Source: Planctomycetaceae bacterium (GTDB lineage: Bacteria; Planctomycetota; Phycisphaerae; SM23-33). Taken from it: a stretch of DNA of 61,997 nucleotides. The stretch lies in assembly GCA_039680605.1 (NCBI GenBank), contig JBDKTA010000059.1:1-61997 (forward strand), given 5' to 3'. A program made the translations under genes and the position numbers. Shown here piece after piece: positions 23,057-32,188 of the stretch. Each line of letters opens with the position of its first letter. Within the stretch, counting starts at the first letter, position 1. The notes beneath the pieces are model-generated. The model did not search any database. It had not been told where the DNA came from and was given only the letters and a program-made list of their open reading frames with translations.

Positions 23057-24274
23057 ATGAGATCAAAAGAACAACGCCTCGAATGGTTCCGCGACGCCCG
23101 CTTTGGGATGTTCATGCACTGGGGCCTGTACTCGCTTCTGGGGCGCGGCGAGTGGGTGCTCAACCGCGAGAAGATTCCCGCGGCAGAGTACGAGGCACTG
23201 GCTGACCAGTGGAAGCCCAAACGCGGATGGGCGCGGGAGTGTGCGCGCCTGGCGAAGCGAGCGGGGATGAAGTACATGGTCCTGACGGCCAAGCACGCCG
23301 AGGGGTTTCTGCTGTGGGACTCGAAGATGTCGCCCTACAACGCCGCGCAGCGCGGGCCCGGGCGAGACCTGGTCGCCGAGTACGTCGACGCCTGCCGGGC
23401 CGAAGGGCTGCGCATCGGCTTCTACTACTGCTTCATGGACTGGCATCATCCCGACGGCGAGATCTGCGAGCATGACGAAGCCGCCCGCAAGCGGTTCCTC
23501 GACTACTCGCGCGGGTGCGTCCGCGAACTGATGACCAACTACGGCAAGATCGACATCATGTGGTACGACTGCCCCTGGCCGCTCATGTCGCCCGAGCGGA
23601 TCGAGGCCGACAGCTTCAACCGCATGGTGCGCCGCCTGCAGCCGCACATTCTGATCAACGACCGGTCGCTCGTACCGCAGGATTTCGCCACCACCGAAAT
23701 GAACATGGACCCCAAGGACGGCCAGGCGTGGGAAGCGTGCATGAAGACCAACGCCGAATGGGGCTATGTGGACTACGGCCAGCCGGAAGACTGGCTCACC
23801 AGCCGCAAGGTGCTGGACATGATCCGCCACGCGACGCTGCACGGCGGCAACCTGCTGCTGAACATTGGCCCCACGCCCGAGGGCTCCATGCCCGAAGGCG
23901 CGTACAAGATGTTGCTGCCGATCGGAAAATGGCTCGCCAAGAACGGTGAGGCCGTTTACGGACGCCGCGTGCGCGACCAGAAACGCTATCTCGACTGGAC
24001 GATGATCGGCCACTGGACGCGGCAGGGCAACACCGCGTATTACTGGATCGACCGCTGGATCGGCAGCGAAACGGTGATCGCCGGGTTCCTGGCGAAAGTC
24101 AAACGCGCGAGCATCCTGGCCAGCGGAAAACCGGTGAAGTTCAAACAAGTCGGCGACCGCGTGACGCTCTACGGCATGCCGGCCGCCAACCCCGACAAGA
24201 ACGTGCATATTACCGTCATCAAGCTCGAGTGCGCCACCTACCCGCACCAGGAGCTAGGTATGGGACGCGCGTAA
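23057..24274 (+). CDS. GH29 alpha-L-fucosidase, paralogue 1
   Basis: The 405-residue protein has the GH29 barrel: RDARFGMFMHWGLYS, YMVLTAKHAEGFLLW, YYCFMDWHHPD and KIDIMWYDCPWP, in which Asp171 corresponds to the family nucleophile. GGNLLLNIGPTPEGSMP is the usual end of the catalytic domain, followed by a short beta-sandwich domain. It releases alpha-L-fucose. No signal peptide is present. ATG 23057 follows the family D repeat; the ribosome binding site (GAGAAAG) is weak. Two more GH29 genes lie at 34904 and 43104. Confidence 0.92.
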   Translation: MRSKEQRLEWFRDARFGMFMHWGLYSLLGRGEWVLNREKIPAAEYEALADQWKPKRGWARECARLAKRAGMKYMVLTAKHAEGFLLWDSKMSPYNAAQRGPGRDLVAEYVDACRAEGLRIGFYYCFMDWHHPDGEICEHDEAARKRFLDYSRGCVRELMTNYGKIDIMWYDCPWPLMSPERIEADSFNRMVRRLQPHILINDRSLVPQDFATTEMNMDPKDGQAWEACMKTNAEWGYVDYGQPEDWLTSRKVLDMIRHATLHGGNLLLNIGPTPEGSMPEGAYKMLLPIGKWLAKNGEAVYGRRVRDQKRYLDWTMIGHWTRQGNTAYYWIDRWIGSETVIAGFLAKVKRASILASGKPVKFKQVGDRVTLYGMPAANPDKNVHITVIKLECATYPHQELGMGRA

Positions 24275-24277
24275 TAT

Positions 24278-24379
24278 GGAGTGCGGCAGCCTTAGCTGCC
24301 GCTTTCACAGTTGTTGGGCGATGCAGGCTCTGCTCCACCGCAAAAACTTCCAAAGCGGCAGCTAAGGCTGCCGCACTCC
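24278..24379. repeat. Family A repeat, copy 4
   Basis: Complete copy with GCGGCAGC-CTTA-GCTGCCGC on the left, GCGGCAGC-TAAG-GCTGCCGC on the right and a 45-base centre. It sits between the convergent GH29 and phosphodiesterase genes, three bases past the GH29 stop and three before the phosphodiesterase stop. It could act as a two-way terminator, although it lacks T runs. Confidence 0.9.
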
Positions 24380-24382
24380 ATA

Positions 24383-25372
24383 CTATTTTCCTGCGGGCGT
24401 GTAGTCCTTGAGGCCGAAGGGTTCGGCGTCGAGCTTCCATTCGGGTTTGTAGGTCACGCCCAGGAAGTGCAGCGCGGTGGGGGCCACAACGGTCAGGCCC
24501 GGGCCGGGTGAGACGACCTGCTTTTGGGCCGCTTCGCCGCTGACGATCACGAAGATCTTGCGTTCCTCCGGCGTGTCGCCGCCGTGAGAGCCGTTGATCA
24601 CTTCCTTGCCGGTCTTGGGATCCTTGTTCACGCGGTACGTCCCGCCGTGATCGGTTACCAGGATGATCAACCACTCCTCGTTGGCATACGTGCCGCGCTT
24701 CTTGAGGGCATCGACAAGCTGCCCGACCTGGGTGTCGACCTTCTCGACGGCCTCCATGTACTTGGCGCTCTTGGGCGAGAAACCGAATCCTTCGCCGGCG
24801 CCGTCGACCTGGTCGAGCTGGATGAACACCAGGTCGGGGTTCGTTTCCGTCAGGTGTTTGACGGCCAGGGCGGTTGTCGCGTCGTCCTCCTTGCCGTTGG
24901 CCTGGTAGTCGGCCCCGGGGGTCATGCGATAGTCGACGTTGATCTCTTTCCACGTGACGATGGAGGCGCTCTTGGCGTCGGGCCTGGCGGTCTTGAGGCG
25001 CTGGAACATGTTGGGGTACTGCGCGTGGTTGGGCCGCCACTTGCGGTACGAGATCGACAGGTGCTTGTCGCACCAGACGCCCATCAGCACGCTGTTCCAC
25101 GAGGGCATGCTCTTGGTGTTCTGGCGCGAGGGCGTGCCCAGCACCCCACCGGAAAAGCCGTCCCAGGTGACCGTGCCCGCCGCGGCCAACGCCTTCATGT
25201 TCGGCGCCTTGGCGGCCTGCACCGCGTCGGGCATGCACCCGTCGATGCCGATCACCAGCACGTGCTTGCTCTTGGCGTCGGCGGCCGGCGCGGCCGAAAG
25301 CGTGTCAGAGGCCAGCAGCGAGATCATTCCCAGCAAAGCGACCAACGCAACACACAAGGCGGCGATTCTCAT
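24383..25372 (-). CDS. Exported type I phosphodiesterase/nucleotide pyrophosphatase-like enzyme
   Basis: The 329-residue protein has a signal peptide (residues 1-28, ALCVALVALLGMISLLAS...AAP) and an alkaline-phosphatase-superfamily domain: HVLVIGIDGCMPDAV (metal site), MPSWNSVLMG (nucleophile region), LVFIQLDQVDGAGEGFGF, and IILVTDHGGTY (metal site). Such enzymes split phosphodiester or phosphonate bonds outside the cytoplasm. The start at 25372 has AAAGGAATAAC upstream; the open frame continues 14 codons further without a ribosome binding site. It is divergent from the aldehyde dehydrogenase gene and convergent with GH29. Confidence 0.87.
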   Translation of the reverse strand: MRIAALCVALVALLGMISLLASDTLSAAPAADAKSKHVLVIGIDGCMPDAVQAAKAPNMKALAAAGTVTWDGFSGGVLGTPSRQNTKSMPSWNSVLMGVWCDKHLSISYRKWRPNHAQYPNMFQRLKTARPDAKSASIVTWKEINVDYRMTPGADYQANGKEDDATTALAVKHLTETNPDLVFIQLDQVDGAGEGFGFSPKSAKYMEAVEKVDTQVGQLVDALKKRGTYANEEWLIILVTDHGGTYRVNKDPKTGKEVINGSHGGDTPEERKIFVIVSGEAAQKQVVSPGPGLTVVAPTALHFLGVTYKPEWKLDAEPFGLKDYTPAGK

Positions 25373-25497
25373 TGTTATTCCTTTCAGAGACCTCTGGAAG
25401 ATGTAACACCGCAACTCAACCGATGGCGCGCCTCTGTGGCAGGTCTTTTTTGCGGACCCGATTCCTGCTACGATCAGTCTTCCTGAAAGGCAGGCGC

Positions 25498-26973
25498 ATG
25501 AAGATCGTCAAGAACTACATCAACGGCAAATGGGTCGAGGCCGAGAATACCGGCTACATCGACGTCGAGAACCCCAGCACGGGGGCGGTCATCGCCCGCA
25601 CGCCGCTGTCGACCCGTGCCGAGGTCTATCGCGCCATCGACGCGGCGGCTGAGGCGTTCAAGACGTGGCGCCACACGCCGGTGTCGCGACGCGTGCAGCC
25701 GCTGTACATGCTCGTCGAATTGCTGCGCAAGAACGAAGAAACCATCGCCCGCATCCTCGTCGAGGAGATGGGCAAGAGCCTGCCCGACGCGCGGGCCGAG
25801 ATGAAGCGCGTGTTCGAGAATTGCGAAGTCGCCTGCGGCATGCCCGTGCTGCAGCAGGGCGACAAGCTCGTCGGCTCGTCGTTCGGCATCGACGGCGAGG
25901 TGCTGCGCCTGCCGCTGGGCGTGTTCGCGATGATCGCCCCGTTCAACTTCCCCGGCATGGTGCCGTTCTGGTTCATCCCCTACGCCATCGCCACCGGCAA
26001 CACCTACGTCGTCAAGGCCTCCAAGCAGGTCCCCATGACGATGCAGTTCATCGCCGGCCTCATCGACCAGATCCACCTGCCGCCAGGCGTGTTCAACCTC
26101 GTCAACGGCGACAAGGCCGTGGCCGACGCGTTCATGGAACACCCCAAGGTCGTCGGCGTCTCGCTGGTGGGCTCGACGCACACGTGCAAGGCCGTGGCCG
26201 AAACCTGCGCCCGGAACAACAAGCGTTTCCAGGCGATGGGTGCGGCCAAGAACCACCTCGTGGCCATGCCCGACGCCAAGCTCGACGACATGATCCGCAA
26301 CATGGTCAGCTCATGCTACGGCTGCGCGGGGCAGCGGTGCATGGCGTCCTCGGCGATCGTGGCCGTGGGCGAAGAGAACTACCGCACCGTCTGCCGCGAG
26401 TTCGTCAAGGCCTCGCGCGAGGTCGTGGTGGCCGACCCGCTGGACCCGAAGGTGGCCGACGAGCAGATGCTCATGGGTCCGGTGATCTCGGACAAGGCCA
26501 GGCAGTTCATCCTCAAGATGATCGACAAGGGCGTCGCCGAGGGCGCGACGCTGGCGCTGGACGGCCGCAAGATCACCATTCCCGGCTGCGAGAAGGGTCA
26601 CTTCGTCGGCCCGACCGTCTTTACCGACGTGAAGGAGGGCATGGAGATCCACAAGACGGAGATCTTCGGCCCGGTGGTGGTGCTGATGCAGGCCGCCAGC
26701 CTCGACGAGGCCATCGCCATCATCAATCGCCACGAGTACGGCAATGGCGCTTCGATCTATACGCAGAACGGTTACTGGGCGCGCAAGTTCAAGCTCGAGG
26801 CCGAGTGCGGGATGATCGGCGTGAACGTGGGCATTCCCGCCCCGGTGGCGTACCTGCCCTTCGGCGGCATGAAAGCCTCGCAGTGGGCCGACATCAAGGC
26901 CCAGGGCAAGGCGATCGTCAACTTCTTCACGGATGATAAGATCGTGACCGAACGGTTCTATCCCGAAGAGTAA
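25498..26973 (+). CDS. mmsA: Methylmalonate-semialdehyde dehydrogenase (CoA-acylating)
   Basis: The 491-residue protein matches MMSDH in length and motifs: NYINGKWVEAENTGYIDVENP at the start, MIAPFNFPGMVPFWFIPYAI (shared by this subfamily), FQAMGAAKNH, and the catalytic cysteine in CAGQRCMA. The enzyme converts methylmalonate or malonate semialdehyde to propionyl- or acetyl-CoA with NAD, in valine, beta-alanine or inositol breakdown. ATG 25498 follows GAAAGGCAGGCGC. No other valine or inositol gene is adjacent; the gene stands alone between repeats, so the pathway is not fixed. Confidence 0.92.
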   Translation: MKIVKNYINGKWVEAENTGYIDVENPSTGAVIARTPLSTRAEVYRAIDAAAEAFKTWRHTPVSRRVQPLYMLVELLRKNEETIARILVEEMGKSLPDARAEMKRVFENCEVACGMPVLQQGDKLVGSSFGIDGEVLRLPLGVFAMIAPFNFPGMVPFWFIPYAIATGNTYVVKASKQVPMTMQFIAGLIDQIHLPPGVFNLVNGDKAVADAFMEHPKVVGVSLVGSTHTCKAVAETCARNNKRFQAMGAAKNHLVAMPDAKLDDMIRNMVSSCYGCAGQRCMASSAIVAVGEENYRTVCREFVKASREVVVADPLDPKVADEQMLMGPVISDKARQFILKMIDKGVAEGATLALDGRKITIPGCEKGHFVGPTVFTDVKEGMEIHKTEIFGPVVVLMQAASLDEAIAIINRHEYGNGASIYTQNGYWARKFKLEAECGMIGVNVGIPAPVAYLPFGGMKASQWADIKAQGKAIVNFFTDDKIVTERFYPEE

Positions 26974-26975
26974 GG

Positions 26976-27188
26976 GGAAAACAAAAACCGACGACGAGGA
27001 CGAGGACGAGGACGAAACAACTTGTTCAGCGTCCTACGTTAGCGGTCGAGTCCGCCACTGCGGATCTGCGACTTGCTCGACGCGGTTGTTTCCGCGATCC
27101 AGAAACCGCGCGGAGCAAGCTCCGCCGCTAACATTGCGAAGAAGATCATTATCGTACTCGTCGTCGTCCTCGTCGTCGGTTGTTTCCC
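26976..27188. repeat. Family C composite palindrome, copy 1 (triplet arms around a family B element)
   Basis: The left arm (26986-27015) is ACCGACGACGAGGACGAGG and continues in GAC/GAG triplets. The right arm (27155-27184) is the complement, ending CTCGTCGTCGGTTGTTT. Between them is a family B element (GTTAGCGG at 27039 to CCGCTAAC near 27132) whose left hairpin carries an internal duplication. This repeat fills the 233-base gap; there is no gene in it. Confidence 0.85.
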
Positions 27189-27206
27189 TCCCCGACCACG
27201 AAGTCT

Positions 27207-28055
27207 TCACTTACGAAAGATGGCAACCACATCCGCATCATCGCAGAGAAAGTAACCAACGACCAGCAGGGCATACGTCTTGGGATTAAGCCACAGCTTG
27301 GCGCTGGCCAGGGGCATGTCGAAGAGCGTGTCGATGGTGCCGTCGAAATGGCGCATGTAGTGATGCAGGAACGGCAGCGAGAGCACCGGCATGTTCGTGT
27401 AGGGCGTGGGGTAATACCGCTCCAGTTGCCAGCCCAGTGATTCGCCCGCTTTGCGCAGGGCCTCGATCGAGAGGATGTGCCGGTGGTATGGCTGGTGCAG
27501 AGGATGGATGAACTTTGCCGCCCGCGCCAGGTCGATTCCCGAGGCGTTGGGCGTGCCGATGGCGATGGCGGCCCCGGGCGCGGCCAGCGAGTCCAACGTC
27601 GCCAGCACCGCCCGCGGGTCGGCGGCGTGTTCGATCACGTCCTGGGCGATCACGAAGTCGTAGCGATTCTCAAGGCACGCTGTGTCGCCGTGGGCTGCCG
27701 AGTAGGGGTCGTACCCGACGGCGCTGAACCCGCACTCGTTGAGATACTGCACCAACAGGCCGCTGCCGCAGCCGTAGTCGATGACGCTGTGACCGGCGGC
27801 CAGCCCCGCTCTGCGCAGCCGCCGCGTCAGGCGCCGGTAGCCCGCCCGCAGCAGGCCGTTGAGATGCTGCTTGAAGAACGGGTACTGGGCGTAGTACGGG
27901 GCAAGGTCCACCTCGTCGCGGCTGTGGATGCTGCGGCACGAAGGGCACCGCCAGACGGCGAACGTTTCGGACGCGAAGGCCCGTACGTTGGAATGCACCG
28001 TCGCGGTTTGGGGTTCGCTCGCGGCGGCGTCGCAGATGCAGCAGTTGTAGCTCAT
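27207..28055 (-). CDS. Class I SAM-dependent methyltransferase with N-terminal cysteine pairs
   Basis: The 282-residue protein begins with a small zinc-ribbon-like region (CCICD at residue 5 and CPSC near 37) and then a Rossmann methyltransferase: motif I VIDYGCGSGLLVQYL, FVIAQDVIEHAADPRAVL, and IGTPNASGIDLARA. This layout fits the Methyltransf_23/UbiG-like group seen in surface polysaccharide clusters. The start at 28055 (MSYNCCICD) is chosen because the 50 codons before it come from a family H repeat. A TACACT box lies just upstream. Substrate unknown. Confidence 0.82.
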   Translation of the reverse strand: MSYNCCICDAAASEPQTATVHSNVRAFASETFAVWRCPSCRSIHSRDEVDLAPYYAQYPFFKQHLNGLLRAGYRRLTRRLRRAGLAAGHSVIDYGCGSGLLVQYLNECGFSAVGYDPYSAAHGDTACLENRYDFVIAQDVIEHAADPRAVLATLDSLAAPGAAIAIGTPNASGIDLARAAKFIHPLHQPYHRHILSIEALRKAGESLGWQLERYYPTPYTNMPVLSLPFLHHYMRHFDGTIDTLFDMPLASAKLWLNPKTYALLVVGYFLCDDADVVAIFRK

Positions 28056-28082
28056 GGCGGTAGTGTAGCATAAGCGGACGGT

Positions 28083-28262
28083 TGTGTGGCATGGCCAGGA
28101 CGGCCATGCACGCCACAGGCGTCTCGCCCGTGGCGGCCAGGTCAGAGAGCATGGGCGGGACGCCCATGCCACACAGCAAGAGCATGGGCGAGACGCCCAT
28201 GCCACACAGCGGGAGCATGGGCGGGTCCTTCGGCAGGCTCAGGATGAAACGCCCATGCCATA
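28083..28262. repeat. Family H array, five or more palindromic units
   Basis: Units of the form GAGCATGGGCGGGACGCCCATGCC with CACACAGC linkers repeat with small changes. One unit near 28217 is opened by a different palindrome, CCTTCGGCAGGCTCAGG, a sequence kind found as a dispersed repeat in other bacteria. The array separates two divergent methyltransferase genes. Confidence 0.85.
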
Positions 28263-28302
28263 CGGCAGAAGCTCAAGCTGGAAAGCATGGGCAACGATGG
28301 GG

Positions 28303-28333
28303 TATAATGACGGCCGCAATCCCCTTGAAAGGA
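28303..28333 (+). promoter_or_regulatory. -10 box and ribosome binding site that set the start of the next gene
   Basis: TATAAT at 28303-28308 overlaps the first in-frame ATG (28307), so that ATG could not be in the transcript. AAAGGA at 28328-28333 lies six bases before the in-frame TTG at 28340, which is therefore the likelier start codon. Confidence 0.5.
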
Positions 28334-28339
28334 CTTCCT

Positions 28340-29197
28340 TTGGAATCATGGGCTGCGGACATCCAGTTTGAGCGACAGGGACCGCTGACGCGAGCTCTCA
28401 AGGCCGCTCTGGTAAACCCGGTAGGCAACTACCTTCCCGCCAAGCTCCTTCGCGGGTTGCTGAAGTGGACCAAGAGCGACGTGGCGGCCTCGAACTGGGC
28501 CGATCCGGGCGGGTGGCGCAGCATGGTGATCAGCTACACGGGCAATCCGCCCAAGGGGATCGACAAGATCCTCGTCAGGGGCGGGACAATCCCGATGGCC
28601 CTGCGCAACCGGCGGCGCCTGGCGTCGCGCCTCGAGGCGCGCCTGATCGAGCAGGCCGGTCACAGCCCTGCGCACGTGCTGTGCCTGGGCGCCGGTCCGG
28701 GCATTATCACGATGGACGCCATGCGCGAGGCCAAGGCCGACAGCCGGACCACCCTCGTCGACATCAGCGGCGACGCCTTCGAGCATGGGCGCGAACTGGC
28801 CGCACAGCACGGGTTGAGCGACCGCGTCAATTTTATTCAGGGCGATGTGCGCGACATCAAGGACATGCTCGACCACCGCACTGACATCGTCGAGATGATG
28901 GGCATCTGCGAATATCTGCAGGACGACCAGATCGTTTCGATCGCCAAGGCCGTCGCCGAGCTCATGCCCGCCGGGTCGGCGCTGATGTTCAACAGCCTCT
29001 CGAACCAGCACGGCACCGACCGCTTCTTCCGCCGGGTGTTCGGTCTGCACATGATCCACCGCACGCCCGAGCAGTTGCAGGGCTTGTTCTCGCAGGCGAG
29101 CTTCGGCCAGTACGTGTCGTTCACCGAACCGCTGAGAGTCTACACCGTCGTGGTGGGCAAGAAACTCGCCCCCGCCGCCGCCCAAGGAAACACCTGA
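28340..29197 (+). CDS. Class I SAM-dependent methyltransferase-like protein
   Basis: The 285-residue protein has a Rossmann domain from about residue 110: HVLCLGAGPGIITMDAMREA (motif I), TTLVDISGDAFEHG (motif II), VNFIQGDVRDIKD and EMMGICEYLQDDQ. The first 100 residues are helical and not recognised. The start is inferred to be TTG 28340 (see the promoter entry); ATG 28307 would add 11 residues. Its stop overlaps the LarA-like start (TGATG), so the two are translationally coupled. The target of methylation is unknown. Confidence 0.78.
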   Translation: MESWAADIQFERQGPLTRALKAALVNPVGNYLPAKLLRGLLKWTKSDVAASNWADPGGWRSMVISYTGNPPKGIDKILVRGGTIPMALRNRRRLASRLEARLIEQAGHSPAHVLCLGAGPGIITMDAMREAKADSRTTLVDISGDAFEHGRELAAQHGLSDRVNFIQGDVRDIKDMLDHRTDIVEMMGICEYLQDDQIVSIAKAVAELMPAGSALMFNSLSNQHGTDRFFRRVFGLHMIHRTPEQLQGLFSQASFGQYVSFTEPLRVYTVVVGKKLAPAAAQGNT

Positions 29198-30525
29198 TGC
29201 CTCAGCTCCAGGTCCCATGGGGCCAGGGAAACCTGGTCTTCTCGCTGCCCGACCACTGGAAGGTGCAGCAGATCGCCCAGCCGGAACTCAAACCGGCCGG
29301 CGACGACTGGCGCGATCGCATCGCCATGGCGCTGCACCAGCCCGTGTCCGGTCTGCCCCTGGGGCGGTTGCTGGCCGCGCGGCGCGACGGGCGGGTGGCC
29401 ATCGTCGTCGAGGACCTCACGCGGCACAGTCCGCTCAGCGAGATCCTGCAAGTCGTCCTGCGCGAGATCGACTACGCGCAGTTCCCCAAGAGCCAGGTCG
29501 AGATCGTATTCGCGGCTGGCATGCACCCGCCGATGACCGCTGCCCAGGTGCGCGAGAAGCTCGGGCCCTGTGCCGATGCCGGGATCGCCTGGCGATGCAA
29601 CCCCTGGCACGATCCCAAGCAGTACGTGCGAGTGGGGCGGGCGGGACGAGTGGATTTGTGGATCGACCGCGGCGTGGCCGATGCGGACCTCCGCATCCTG
29701 ATCTCGTCGGTCAGCCCGCACCTGCAGGCGGGCTTCGGCGGCGGATACAAGATGTTGCTGCCGGGCTGTTCGATGCTCAAGACGGTGCGCGGACTGCATC
29801 GCTTTGGCGTCTTCCGCAAGCCTCGCCAACTCGTGGGGCTGGGGCCCGACCGCAATGCCATGCGGGCGGCCATCGACGGCGCCGGGCAGCTCATTGACCA
29901 GCGCCATGGAACGACCTTCGCCCTGGAATACCTGCTCGACGCCAACGACCTGCCGACATTCATCGCCGCCGGGGCGCCCATGCCCACGCACACGATGCTC
30001 ATCAAGCAATGTGCTGTGGCCTGCGGCGTGGTGCCCAACGGCCCGGCCGACGTGCTGATCACCAACGCCCACCCACGCGACGTGGACCTGTGGCAGTGCT
30101 TCAAGTGCATTCCCAATACCCGCTGGGCCGTGCGCCCCAACGGCGTGATCATCTGCCTGGCCCGCTGCCCCGAGGGACTGCGCGAGATGAAGACGATGCG
30201 CTGGCCGCTCTCGCCGGCGGGGACGCGAAAGTTCGTGCAGTGGCTTGGCCCATCGACGCTGTGCTCTCTGGTCGACCGGCTGGTCACGCACATCGCCGGC
30301 GATTCGTCCTGGTTCCTCCGCCTGGCGACGCAGACCATCGAGCGAAACCCGATCTTCATGGTCTCGCCGACGCTGGTCGAGCAGGGCGTGAAGTTCCCCG
30401 GTATCGCCCTGTTCGCCACGGTCGAAGAAGCCGCCGCCGCGGCCGACGCGCTGCTGGGCGGCGGTCCGCAGCGTGTGGCCGTCTACCCCTGGGGCGGCGC
30501 GAGCTACCCGGTGGCGCAAAGCTGA
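29197..30525 (+). CDS. LarA-like protein (lactate racemase family, DUF2088)
   Basis: The 442-residue protein has the LarA N-terminal domain: VAIVVEDLTRHSPLSEIL (DxTR motif), FAAGMHPPMT (catalytic His region) and SVSPHLQAGFGGGYKMLLPG (second His and Lys). LarA uses a pyridine-thiocarboxylate nickel cofactor to racemise lactate; relatives act on malate, gluconate and other 2-hydroxy acids. The cofactor makers LarB, LarC and LarE are not in the window. It is coupled to the upstream methyltransferase by an overlapping start. A racemase for a sugar acid made in glycan breakdown is a fair guess. Confidence 0.83.
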   Translation: MPQLQVPWGQGNLVFSLPDHWKVQQIAQPELKPAGDDWRDRIAMALHQPVSGLPLGRLLAARRDGRVAIVVEDLTRHSPLSEILQVVLREIDYAQFPKSQVEIVFAAGMHPPMTAAQVREKLGPCADAGIAWRCNPWHDPKQYVRVGRAGRVDLWIDRGVADADLRILISSVSPHLQAGFGGGYKMLLPGCSMLKTVRGLHRFGVFRKPRQLVGLGPDRNAMRAAIDGAGQLIDQRHGTTFALEYLLDANDLPTFIAAGAPMPTHTMLIKQCAVACGVVPNGPADVLITNAHPRDVDLWQCFKCIPNTRWAVRPNGVIICLARCPEGLREMKTMRWPLSPAGTRKFVQWLGPSTLCSLVDRLVTHIAGDSSWFLRLATQTIERNPIFMVSPTLVEQGVKFPGIALFATVEEAAAAADALLGGGPQRVAVYPWGGASYPVAQS

Positions 30526-30535
30526 CAGCAAACCC

Positions 30536-30720
30536 GAAACGACAACCCACAACGTGAAAACAAAATTGAAACGACAAACTCGAAATCCGAAACAAACAAC
30601 AAATAGCAAATTACAAATAACAAACTACAAGAACTGTCTCGTTGTTGATTGTGTTTTGTTGTCAGTTGCTTTTTGTTTTGTGTTTCGGATTTCGAGTTTC
30701 TGATTTCGGATTTGTTTCTT
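30536..30720. repeat. Family E palindrome (GAAATCCGAAAC type)
   Basis: The left side holds ACTCGAAATCCGAAACAAAC and AACAAATAGCAAA words; the right side holds the complements GTTTCGGATTTCGAGTTTC and GATTTCGGATTTGTTTC. It is AT-rich against the GC-rich background and fills the 204-base gap before the glycosyltransferase gene. Related ATCCGCAATC words occur at 2365-2400 and 45100-45178. Confidence 0.75.
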
Positions 30721-30729
30721 CGCAAAGAT

Positions 30730-31968
30730 ATGGAACTACTTGCCTTCATCCTGACCTGCATCGTCGGCGTCTGCGCCGGTGAGTGGCTCGTGCGCAATCT
30801 GCTGGCCCTGCCGGTCTGGCGGCGAACCTTCCATCTCCAGCACGACTGGGACGCCCCGCAAACGCCGACGCCGCCGCTGTCGGTGGTGGTGGCCGCCAAG
30901 GACGAAGAAGCCAACATCGAAACATGCGTCCGCACGATGCTGGAGCAGGATTATCCGGACTTCGAGCTGATCGTCGTCAACGACCGCAGCAGCGACCGCA
31001 CAAGCGAAATCGTCCGTCAGATCGCCGCAACAGACAAGCGTCTGACGCTTATCGACGTCGACCACCTGCCGGCTGGCTGGTGCGGCAAGAACCACGCGAT
31101 GCACCAGGGCCTCACCCGCGCACGAGGCGAGTTGATCCTGATGACCGACGCCGACTGCCGCCAAGCCTCGCCTAAGACGCTGTCGCTATCGATGGCCTTT
31201 GCACAGTCGCGCAAAGCCGACCTGCTGAGCCTGCTGCCGGCGCTGGAACTCGAATCATTCTGGGAAAAGCTGCTCCAGCCTGTGTGCGTGGGCGTGCTGA
31301 TGGTCTGGTTCCGCCCCGACAGGGTGAACAATCCCAGGAAACCGCAGGCCTATGCCAACGGTATGTTCATGCTGATCCGACGCGAGGCATATGACGCCAT
31401 CGGCGGCCACGAGGCCATCAAGGGCAGCCTCATCGAAGACATGGACATGGCCCGGCGCATCAAGCGGTCGGGCATGACCCTGTGCATGGCCCCCAGCGAG
31501 GGGCTCTTCCACGTGCGGATGTACACGACCCTGGGGCAGATTCTCCGCGGCTGGAACCGTATATTCTTCGGCGCCTTCCGCAACCCGTGGCGCGTGCTGC
31601 TGGCGTTTGCCGTCTTGGCGTATAAGGGCCTGACGTGCTACATCGCGGCGGCGGTGGGGCTGGGTCTGCACGCGGCCGGGGCCGGTGAGGCGTGGAAGAC
31701 GCTGGGCCTGCTCGGTCTGGCCGGATCAGTGATCGAGACCATCATGGTCTGCCGGTACTACACGTATACCAAGTCGAAGTGGTACCTGGGCCTGATCTAT
31801 CCCTTCAGTTGCGCGTGGGTCTGCGTCATGTTGCTGCGGTCGCTGCTGATGTACCGGCGCAACGCCAAGCTCTCCTGGCGCGACACGACCTACGCCGCCA
31901 ACTCCAGCCAGGGCGAGATGGAGCCGGCGGGTGATCTCACTACGTTGCCGCAAGCGGGACAGCGATAG
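30730..31968 (+). CDS. Membrane GT2 glycosyltransferase (HpnB/CrtQ-like)
   Basis: The 412-residue protein has an N-terminal membrane helix (1-20), a GT-A domain ([49 protein letters not shown] as the DxD metal site near 140, and [14 protein letters not shown]), then QILRGWNR and three or four membrane helices (about 285-385). The layout resembles hopanoid- or carotenoid-associated glycosyltransferases such as HpnB and CrtQ. The sugar donor and acceptor are not known. ATG 30730 is the first codon after the family E repeat. A lipid or polyisoprenoid acceptor is likely because of the C-terminal membrane region. Confidence 0.85.
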   Translation: MELLAFILTCIVGVCAGEWLVRNLLALPVWRRTFHLQHDWDAPQTPTPPLSVVVAAKDEEANIETCVRTMLEQDYPDFELIVVNDRSSDRTSEIVRQIAATDKRLTLIDVDHLPAGWCGKNHAMHQGLTRARGELILMTDADCRQASPKTLSLSMAFAQSRKADLLSLLPALELESFWEKLLQPVCVGVLMVWFRPDRVNNPRKPQAYANGMFMLIRREAYDAIGGHEAIKGSLIEDMDMARRIKRSGMTLCMAPSEGLFHVRMYTTLGQILRGWNRIFFGAFRNPWRVLLAFAVLAYKGLTCYIAAAVGLGLHAAGAGEAWKTLGLLGLAGSVIETIMVCRYYTYTKSKWYLGLIYPFSCAWVCVMLLRSLLMYRRNAKLSWRDTTYAANSSQGEMEPAGDLTTLPQAGQR

Positions 31969-32014
31969 ACTTCTGCAGGCGCGTGCCTGGGCGTTGCAAG
32001 ACCAAGGTTCGGCA

Positions 32015-32185
32015 ATGGACAAGACGATCGTCTCATATCAGTGCCAGGTTTGCGGGCACATCTACGATCCCGCCGAGGGCGAGGCATCTCAAGGCATACC
32101 GCCGGGGACGGCGTTCGAGGATCTGCCCGAGGATTGGCTCTGCCCCGTCTGCGGCTCCCCCAAGAGCATGTATGCTCCGATGTGA
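32015..32185 (+). CDS. Rubredoxin
   Basis: The 56-residue protein has the rubredoxin iron site CxxCG (Cys10, Cys13) and CPxCG (Cys43, Cys46) with the usual core [17 protein letters not shown]. It carries one electron at low potential. ATG 32015 follows AAGG nine bases upstream. It is 46 bases after the glycosyltransferase gene and ends three bases before the convergent desaturase gene; rubredoxins can feed oxygenases, reductases and peroxide-reducing enzymes. Confidence 0.95.
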   Translation: MDKTIVSYQCQVCGHIYDPAEGEASQGIPPGTAFEDLPEDWLCPVCGSPKSMYAPM

Positions 32186-32188
32186 GCG

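Noticed and set aside
24278-24379. Family A repeat as an ordinary terminator
   Set aside because: It has a stem but no T run, and other copies lie inside presumed operons where termination would be harmful.
27073-27255. Small open frame encoding an apparent lipoprotein signal (IIIVLVVVLVVGC)
   Set aside because: The hydrophobic stretch is the translated triplet arm of a family C repeat; there is no downstream domain and no conserved start.
28083-28262. Possible CRISPR array
   Set aside because: Units are palindromic, unequal and have no spacers of constant length; no cas genes are in the window.
28082-28306. Upstream extension of the methyltransferase gene giving GETPMP-type residues
   Set aside because: Those residues are translated family H repeats.
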